Source: Beta vulgaris subsp. vulgaris (lineage: Eukaryota > Streptophyta > Magnoliopsida > Caryophyllales > Amaranthaceae). Taken from it: a stretch of DNA of 64,000 nucleotides. The translations under genes and the position numbers were made by a program. Shown in pieces: positions 56,755 to 64,000 of this stretch (position 1 is its first letter; each line of letters begins with the position of its first letter). Where the stretch lies: contig NC_079204.1 of the NCBI RefSeq assembly GCF_026745355.1, positions 2,891,603 to 2,955,602 of the forward strand, given 5' to 3'. Below the pieces are notes generated by a model, which worked only from the letters and a program-made list of their open reading frames with translations, had not been told where the DNA came from and did not search any database.

Positions 56755-57744
56755 TTAGTGTATTCATTTTTTTCCAGGCTGGATTAATCTACGAGATGTA
56801 CCTCAGTACCGGTCCACCAGGAGCCTTTATTTTACCATCCCATTATATAGAGACACATATAGTCAATACTCAAATAGTGTGTGTATCTCATGTTTCCAAG
56901 TTAAAAAAAAATCAGAAAAAGTAGAACAAGCTAATAAATGAATTAGGGGATACCAAAATAGAAGCAAACAGTTAACACGTGGGTGAAATGACCAAAAGAG
57001 GTCCCTTAGACTCTGGCGTGACACAACAGAAAAAAAAAATTCATCTTCGATTAAATTAAACCCAAACAAACATAGCAATTGCCAAAACAGTGTGACTGGG
57101 TTGAGAGAGGGCGAAAAATAGGAGAGAGAGAGAGCATCAAATTTATGCTTTTGTGTTCGACGATCATCTTCAGGTAACCCCAATTTCTAATTTCGATATG
57201 AATTTATTAGATTATGTGAAAATTTGCAGTTTTTCCTGTGTTTTTTCATTAGAAAAGAGAGAATTTTTTACACTTCGACTATTTTATTATTAATAATAAT
57301 ATTCACTATGTAAATTTACTGTTTTGATATCTTCTAATACTCATATGTAATGCTTATGAAATCATATGGTTTTTTTTTTTCAATTTCAATTTTTAGGTAA
57401 CATAATTAATTATCAGGTAAACCCTAATTAATAGAGGAAAGGGGGTTGATGATTAGATAAATTAGATGATGGATTTTCTGGGAATGTCCTCAAATTTATC
57501 AGTCTTATAGTAAATTATGTTCGTGCTTTTTTTTTTTAATGAAAAATTGCCCATGTTTAATAGTTTTTCTATAAAGATTTTGGGTGTAGTAATTTAGGAC
57601 TAGATACTGTTTGTTCTTGTTTCCTGATTTTCAATTGCCTAATTCTGGGTTATTTTATTTTATTTTTCTGGGAATTTGATTAGCTGAAGGAATATATGCT
57701 GGAAGACTAAGAAAAAGTGTGGGATTTTGAAGGATTAATAAGAA
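56755..57744 (+). promoter_or_regulatory. Promoter, spliced 5'UTR and upstream ORFs of the 57.7-kb gene
   Basis: A GA-rich leader (GAGAGAGAGAG near 57125) ends at a donor CTTCAG|GTAACC (57173/57174). An acceptor GATTAG|CTGAAGG (57683/57684) precedes the start codon. Two very short upstream ORFs are present: one from ATG 57145 that runs across the splice and stops after ten codons, and MLED-stop at 57696-57710. Such uORFs often lower translation of the main frame. Confidence 0.5.
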
Positions 57745-60700
57745 ATGATGACTTCTTCTGGGTCAGGATCATATAGGGTTGGAGGGTCATTATCATCATC
57801 CAATTTATCACCTTTAGCTCCACCCTTTAAGGTTGAAAAATCCCTTCCGAAGCCGAATTCGACGAACCCATCAATGAATTTTTCTGATGTGCCTGTGTAT
57901 GGTGCTTGTTTTGACCCCACCCCTGGCCACTTTTGGAACTCTTCCTCTTCATCTACTTCTAAACCCAACTGCGCAGCAACTGAGTCAGTAGTTACTCTTA
58001 CCAATTGCAAACCTTCCCCTAGTATGTATGGGTACGGGGATTCCCAATCAAACACTTCGCCTCCTAGCGTTTACTATGGTAGCACTAAGGTTGGGTCTGG
58101 ATATGATCCTTTTTCGTATGATCCATTCCCAAGCAGGATGGCCTCGAATACTGATGAGGCAGGAAAAGCTTATTATCCTCCATATGTTTCCCCTCCACCC
58201 CAGAAAGATGGATACTCGGGATTGGGGGCTGGTAATGGGTCAGGTTATGACTTGCTGTCATACTCTGGGTCTGCCCATTTGAGTGGACCTGGATCTGCTC
58301 AAGTTGATCACCCGCAGCATATGTCTAGTGACAGTGGTTATAAATCGAAGTGGGGTTTTGTTTGGAGTGGGTTGAATGATAGAGAACATGGCAATTGGAT
58401 GGACTACGGTCAGGGGTTTGTTTCCAAGGACTTGAACACCTCAAATTTATCTAACAACAGGAGTTCTCTTTTTGTTGATGGGAGCAGTCAGAGTCGACCT
58501 TTTGTTGACATCAATACTTATCCTTTTGTTGATGGGACCAACAAAAATCATCTTTTTGGTGATGTAAGCAACAAGAGTCATCTAAAACAAGGTATTTCAC
58601 TCCCTTCAACTTTATATATTCTTGTTTGCTGAGTATTCCTTCATGCCGTGATATTCTGCTCTGGTATTCTCTTTAATGCCACATAGAGTGGGGTTCCACT
58701 TTCATTGGTTTGTATTGTGTGTCTTGTGTTTTATTGATTGTTGTTTGCACAGTTGATCGAATAAATAAAGAATTGAAAGTTCATAATTATGAACATCTAC
58801 TGGGCACTCCGTGGGTATGTGGCCTTCAGTGTTTCAGCTGACATGATTGGATAGGATTCAATACCTCTTTGGTTGCTTAAGACTTATATGTCATCTAATA
58901 TTATGTTAATGTTGCTCTATGCTCTGATGCTTTGGCGACTATGTAATGGGACTTCTTACCAAACTTGACGTTGAGTTGTACACTTTTCTCTTCTCCTCCT
59001 CTTGCTCTCCCTCTCCCTCTCCCTCTCTATAGTTGTTTCTAATTTGTCGGATATGTAGTGCTATTGGCGAGCAATTTTATGAGAGTATAGCACTTCATTT
59101 GACGCAGTGTAGGAATCTTGCTAACATCCTAGTATCCTGTGGCTGGCAGGGTTTCTGCATTATAGTTCTGAAAATCACATCATCCGAGCTATTGTTTTCT
59201 CCAAGACATTCTTTAGTGTTGACAGTATTTATTTTCTTTCTCTTTGTGGTTAATATTGTATGGGTCCTCCAATTGACATCTGTTTTAGTCTTTTTGAGCT
59301 TTGTTGTATGTGTTAAATTATTTTTGCTGGACTGATTCAAGATATCTTAATTCCATCTAATGGAGTTACGGGATTATGAATTTATGATGGACTAAATATT
59401 AATGCTTGCTGATGATGATGTTCCTGATTCAAGATATTTCCATAAATTATCGATCTTATGATCACTGAGGTGGACGAAGTTAGTCCTGTTTGACTATCAA
59501 GGGTTTTCGTTCCCTTGTTGGAGATCATTAGAACATGTTGTCCAATCCCTGCAAACATCGTTTCCTTGGTATCTATCAGATCATTGGGAATTATCTTTCT
59601 CAGATACATATGAATTTTTTTAGTCTTTATCCAATACGCAAAGACTTATTATTTCTGTATGTTTGGCCCTGAGATAAATGTAACCAGTCAGCCATGATTA
59701 ATCCTTTGAAATTTTTTTCAGCAAAATATGTTCTTTGGATAGAATGCTGAGACCTTGACTGCTTGGTTATCAGTGATCTTGGTTGTTATTGTATTCAGGG
59801 GCTTGTGTAACTCAGGACTTAGATTTACATGGGCAATTTTCCAGTGCTAAAGACAGCTGCTTTGATATTTTTGGTGGAGCATATAGCCTGGGCAGCCTTG
59901 GCGTAGAACAGCAAGATTGCAAGCCGTCTTCTGAATGCTCAAGAACGCGAACTTCTGCATCTGTATTTGTCTCCAAAGAAATCCCTCATCTTCAGGAACC
60001 AGTCCTAGAATCAGTTACAAGTTTCTGTGGCTCTCAAAAGGCAAATGGTTCTTTACCTGAGGACCACTTCAGCCAAGCAGGTTTTTATAGGTTTAATTGT
60101 GCATCAACCACCAGTACATTCCCCGTGACAATTACCAAATTACCTTATGGTGGGAGCAGCTCTTTAGTGGAAAGTACACCATCAGCTGTTAAGCTGAACT
60201 CTGTGGGCATTGATGTAGCAAACCAATGTAACACTGCTGCAGGGTACACCTCTTCTAATGAAATGGAGCCTCAGATGCCTCTTGGTTTGAAACGTCCGTC
60301 CAGCATTAGAATCCGAAGACCTGCCCCATCCTCCACGGCAGCATCCTCTTGCCAAATCGGAGAAACTGCAAATTGTAGGTTTGATGAGAAGGATGCCTTT
60401 GAGAAAACGAACATTCCACCTGAACTACCATATCACTTAAGCTCACATGGTGTAAACATGGAAGCTAGTCACGCTGAAGCTGTATATACCGTTGATAAAT
60501 ATTCTGGGGGATCTGATGTCCATAACCCTGCTGAGGATTCACCATGCTGGAAAGGAGCATCATCTAACAACTTTTCTCCTTTCGAATGTTCAGAAAGTGT
60601 GGTGTCTGATGTTCTTGTAAAAGAGATAGATAGATGCAGAAGTTTGAGTTCTCAGGATCTTCAGAATAAGAGCCTTCTTTTCAAGGCTTCTGATTCTAAA

Positions 60701-63289
60701 AATTTGTCCTTTGGGAAAGTGAACGAGGCAACTTACTTGGAGAGGCTTGCAGTTTCTGATTACACATCAAATGATGACGAATATTGTGGTCCAGTGAATA
60801 CATTCTGTCGCTTTGATCTTAATACTGCAGATGGCCTTCAGTTTGCTGATAATTCTCATGCATTGGGGGCGGAATGCAATATGATAAACAAACCAAAAGC
60901 TTGCCTGAACTCAAAAAATTCTCTTGCTGCAGATTTTATGTTTAAAGGAGAATCTTCATCTGCAGAAATTACACTTGAAGCACCACCTTCTGAAAATATT
61001 GGCAAGGCCAGTCCTGTTGCTGCAGAGAGTCTTTCTGGTTCACCATCAATTATTGGCAATAATCTCTCAAATCCGCTTGCCGGAAACAAAGCTAGTTTAG
61101 AGTCAGTCAATGAAGTCTCAGATTCAAGGATTAGTGCTAATGTGCTGCTGAGAACAATGATGAATCTATCGGAAATATTTCGATGCTACTGCTTCAGTAA
61201 TAGAACTGAAGTTGCAGAGAAACAATCAGTAGCCATCAAGCAGATCATTAACAATCTTAATGCATCCATGGTAATGATGACGGAACAGACAATTCCGACT
61301 TCGGTGCTTTCAACACCAGACAATCTTCTGTGGAAAGATTTTCCTGCTGTTCAGATGGTATGATGTTTCACATTCTGTTTTAGTTATGCAGGCCTTGATC
61401 TCTGGAAATAGTTTGTGTCTCTTTCTCTCTGCTTGGCACCTAAGTTGCTCCGATTATGATTTCTCCCTTGGTTAGATATTAATACCCCGAGTTTCAACAA
61501 TGGGGTTCATTATTCTATATTCGAGCTACTTATGCTGCTTAGTGTGGGTCCAGGTGAATGATGCTGAAGCGCTTGCTACTTCTGTGAAGCTTGGCAGGAC
61601 AACAGAGGACTCTTTCGATTATGTTTCTTTTGAGGATGATAGAAACCCTTGTGGGGATGCTAATATGACGGAGGTATGTTTCTCTAGTTGGAGTGAAGTG
61701 AAAGTTCTTTTGTTATAATAGATATCGTGATTCCATGGATTATATCTATTTGCACAAATACTGGAGGATTTTTACTCCGCATGCCAGCTTACCCATAAAG
61801 AGCCAAAGAGTTCTTTTTAAAGTGAGGTATTTATAAATTTGTTAATCTTGAACAAACAACAATTGCTGTAGGCTGTAAAGAAGCTTCTTTCTGAGAATCT
61901 TCAAGAAGAGGAAATGGACCAGCAGAGACATTTGTACAAAAACCTATGGCTTGAAGCAGAAGCTTCACTATGTCTGATGACTGCTAAAGCTCGGTTTCTT
62001 CGTATGGAGTCTGAGATGAAGAGGACATATGATGGGACAAAAGGTAAGGTTTTATCTGAGTCAATTGTGCTTGGTATTCTAGTTCAAATTTGTTGCTTGT
62101 TAGTGATTGAAAGAATGTTGCAGGGGATAACCCAACCAGCTCCAATGTTTCTGTGCATTTACATGGAACTGTTGAATCAGCAACTGAGGATAAAGATTGT
62201 TCATCACTGGGCAAATATCTAAAGCCTACTACAACTGGCCAGCATAATCATATTGAACTATTTTGTGTTCCAAATTCACAGGTGGAAAGCTCATACATTT
62301 CGGATTCTGAAAAGGCAAGATTAACCAAAAAGGAAACCTGTTTCCCGTCTTTCTTTGCCTCTAGCCCAAGTGCCTTTGGCAATGACTTTAAATTAGCAAC
62401 TGAGAATATAGGTTCACATAGAGTAGTTGAATTAGCAACTGAGGATAAAGAGTCATCATCTCTGGGTGAATGTCCAAATCCTGCTACAGCCAGTCAGCAT
62501 GACAATATCGAGGTATCCCATCTTCCAAATTCGCATACAATGAGCTTCCCTTTGCCAGAAGCTGAAAGGTCTAAACCAACCAATGATGTTGAGACCTGTG
62601 TTATGGCCAGGTATCAAATCCTTAAGAATCGCGTAGGTTGCTCTGACACACTACAATTTGCTGGTGAACACAAATGTCCTGCGAGTTTGTATGATTCTGG
62701 TAATGAGTCCCATGCTTCAAGCACTATGACCAAATTAAATGATCTTGAGAGTGGGTCCGTTTTTGGTGGATACCAAATGCTGAAGTGTCGAGATGACAGC
62801 TTCAGACACCTGAATTCAGAAGACCAACAGTTACCAGGAGATGAAAATTATCTGCCAGATAATGGTTCCTCAATCCCAGGTAAAGCTTTCCAGGATTCAC
62901 AGATGTCTAATTCTTTAGGTGTTACTGATGAACGGGAGGCTTCTGTCATGTCTAGGTTCCGAATCATACAAAGTCGTATGGATCAGTCAAACACACTGAT
63001 CAATGATTCAGTACTAGGACAAGCAAGTGTCGTGGTGGTTGAGGACAATGATATAAAACTGGGCGGTTCCCAGCAGAAACCGTACATCAAGAAAACCACA
63101 TTTGGGCCATATCCAGAATTGATCGAGGATGAAGATGTGCATATCTTTGATGTTGGGGTGAATAAGCAAGCATTTGCTCCAATTGTTAAGAGCAGTGTGA
63201 TATTTGAAGGCTGGTACGACAATAATGACTGCTCTTCATCAGCAGACTGGGAACATATCTCTAGTCGCGATGTTTTAAATCAGAATTGA
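57745..63289 (+). CDS. Large plant-specific protein of unknown function
   Basis: Exons 57745-58591, 59799-61357, 61554-61673, 61872-62043 and 62124-63289 join in phase to 1287 aa. It is Ser/Asn-rich and probably largely disordered, without a signal peptide or membrane span. The one region that looks structured is a helix spread over exons 3-4: DNLLWKDFPAVQMVNDAEAL, then QQRHLYKNLWLEAEASLCLM. This LYxNLWLEAEA pattern is, as I recall, shared by uncharacterised proteins in other flowering plants. Near residue 270 a short unit (FVDGSS, FVDINT, FVDGTN, FGDVSN) repeats. A block around SATEDKDCSSLGKYLKP is repeated as LATEDKESSSLGECPNP about 83 residues later. Three copies of a VMxRYQILKxR-like motif follow. 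Tandem ATGs make 57745 or 57748 possible starts. Function is not known. Confidence 0.85.
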
Positions 63290-63901
63290 TGCCTTCTGTA
63301 TATGAGAAGATGTCATCCCTTGCGCATTCTAAACCCGCTTGTACATAATATATTACCTCCTAAACCTTTTTTTTTCAGTGCAAGTTTGTAATAAGCAATG
63401 ACACCTTTTGAATTATGAAGCTTTCTATTGAGTGGATTACGCTTGTTTGGAATTGTTTACTCCTAGTCTGAAGAATATCATTAGGGTAAAATTTATGCTG
63501 TTGCAACTTTGTGAAGAGATTATTGTGGACATTGTATGGGGGAATTCTAAATACATTCAGGGGCAAATTGTGCATGTATAATTTATCACTTGGTCTAGAG
63601 GTTAGGTTTACAAGGTATTGCCCTAGTGGTGTTTTCAGTTATAACTTTTTGTTTCTCCTTCGATTTTTTGTTTGCCTCATTTTTTGTCCCATACACAGTT
63701 GTTTTGGTGTCCTACTTATTGTATTGATTTTTCCCTTCTTATCTGTAAGGATGTTTTAGGTTGGCATTCCCATTAGGGAGGGTAGCTTAAGGTTTTTCTT
63801 TCCGTATCAAAAAACAAACAAAAAAAAACACCCTTGCATACTAAGGTGTATATGCCATGTCAACAATAATTAGTCAAGTAGAAAAGGCTCCCAACAAGTT
63901 T
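63290..63901. other. 3'UTR and downstream DNA
   Basis: The 3'UTR of the preceding gene probably ends between 63350 and 63480. Further on, 63540-63830 is T-rich with a GGGAGGGTAGCTTAAGG word and an A-run near 63810-63830, resembling the tail of a retroposed sequence, but no family could be named. Confidence 0.4.
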
Positions 63902-63950
63902 TCAGATACAACCTAAAACCCGCATCTGAGCTGCATCTTCTATTACCGCC
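63902..63950 (-). CDS. Possible last exon of a minus-strand gene running out of the window
   Basis: On the minus strand, an acceptor GATTGCAG at 63951 precedes a 49-base open stretch encoding AVIEDAAQMRVLGCI and a stop. The upstream part would lie beyond the window edge. The stretch is short, so this is suggestive only. No family is recognisable. Confidence 0.3.
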
Positions 63951-64000
63951 CTGCAATCGACATGATATATTTGCTCACATTCCGGGCGAAGGTCATAAAG

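Noticed and set aside
59033..59340. Open frames on both strands in the first coding intron of the large unknown gene
   Set aside because: They lie between clear splice sites at 58591 and 59799, overlap each other on opposite strands and have intron-like T-rich composition.

Overview
The window is nuclear DNA of a flowering plant. It is AT-rich and its genes are split by many introns with GT-AG borders, including GTAAGT-type donors and long T-rich stretches before acceptors. The proteins are plant families (isoprenylated heavy-metal-binding proteins and a ZW18/FAM135-type serine esterase). The intergenic DNA is packed with plant transposon types: Stowaway, PIF/Harbinger, hAT, Mutator-like, Helitron, tRNA-type SINEs, a TRIM and a Copia remnant. 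The proteins suggest a eudicot. The order cannot be fixed from sequence alone; a Caryophyllales plant is a guess.

Genes. (1) 10277-13632 (+), five exons, 338 aa: a two-domain HIPP with proline/glutamate-rich spacers and a C-terminal CCIS isoprenylation box. (2) 22487-23460 (+), two exons, 128 aa: a second HMA-fold protein that lacks one metal-binding Cys and the CaaX box. (3) 25420-39408 (-), fifteen coding exons, 826 aa: a FAM135/ZW18-type alpha/beta-hydrolase with an intact GHSIG nucleophile motif, plus a 5'UTR exon near 40.7-40.96 kb. (4) 51510-51701 (+): a probable small single-exon gene with a well-placed TATA box. (5) 57745-63289 (+), five coding exons, 1287 aa: a large plant-specific protein of unknown function. 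A possible last exon of a further minus-strand gene lies at 63902-63950. The splice phases of genes 1, 2, 3 and 5 all join without a stop, so none looks broken.

Layout. 1-9.9 kb is repeat territory (Helitrons, nested MITEs, two GC-rich foldback elements, a SINE). 9.9-13.7 kb holds the HIPP gene. 13.7-22.4 kb is again repeats, with a Harbinger-type element and a foldback element carrying tandem hairpins. 22.4-41 kb is two genes back to tail; the esterase introns carry Mutator-type and Stowaway insertions. 41-57 kb is a dense transposon graveyard around the small gene. 57-63.5 kb holds the large unknown gene.

The most unusual material is a family of foldback elements whose centre is built from short self-complementary modules (20124-20245 and 5795-5815), a 72-bp Helitron consisting only of its two ends (23002-23073), and a set of TIR elements with 9-bp target duplications, one of which sits in the A-rich tail of a retroposon. 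There is no evidence of a dedicated multi-gene biological system; the novelty is in repeat architecture and in the unknown proteins.
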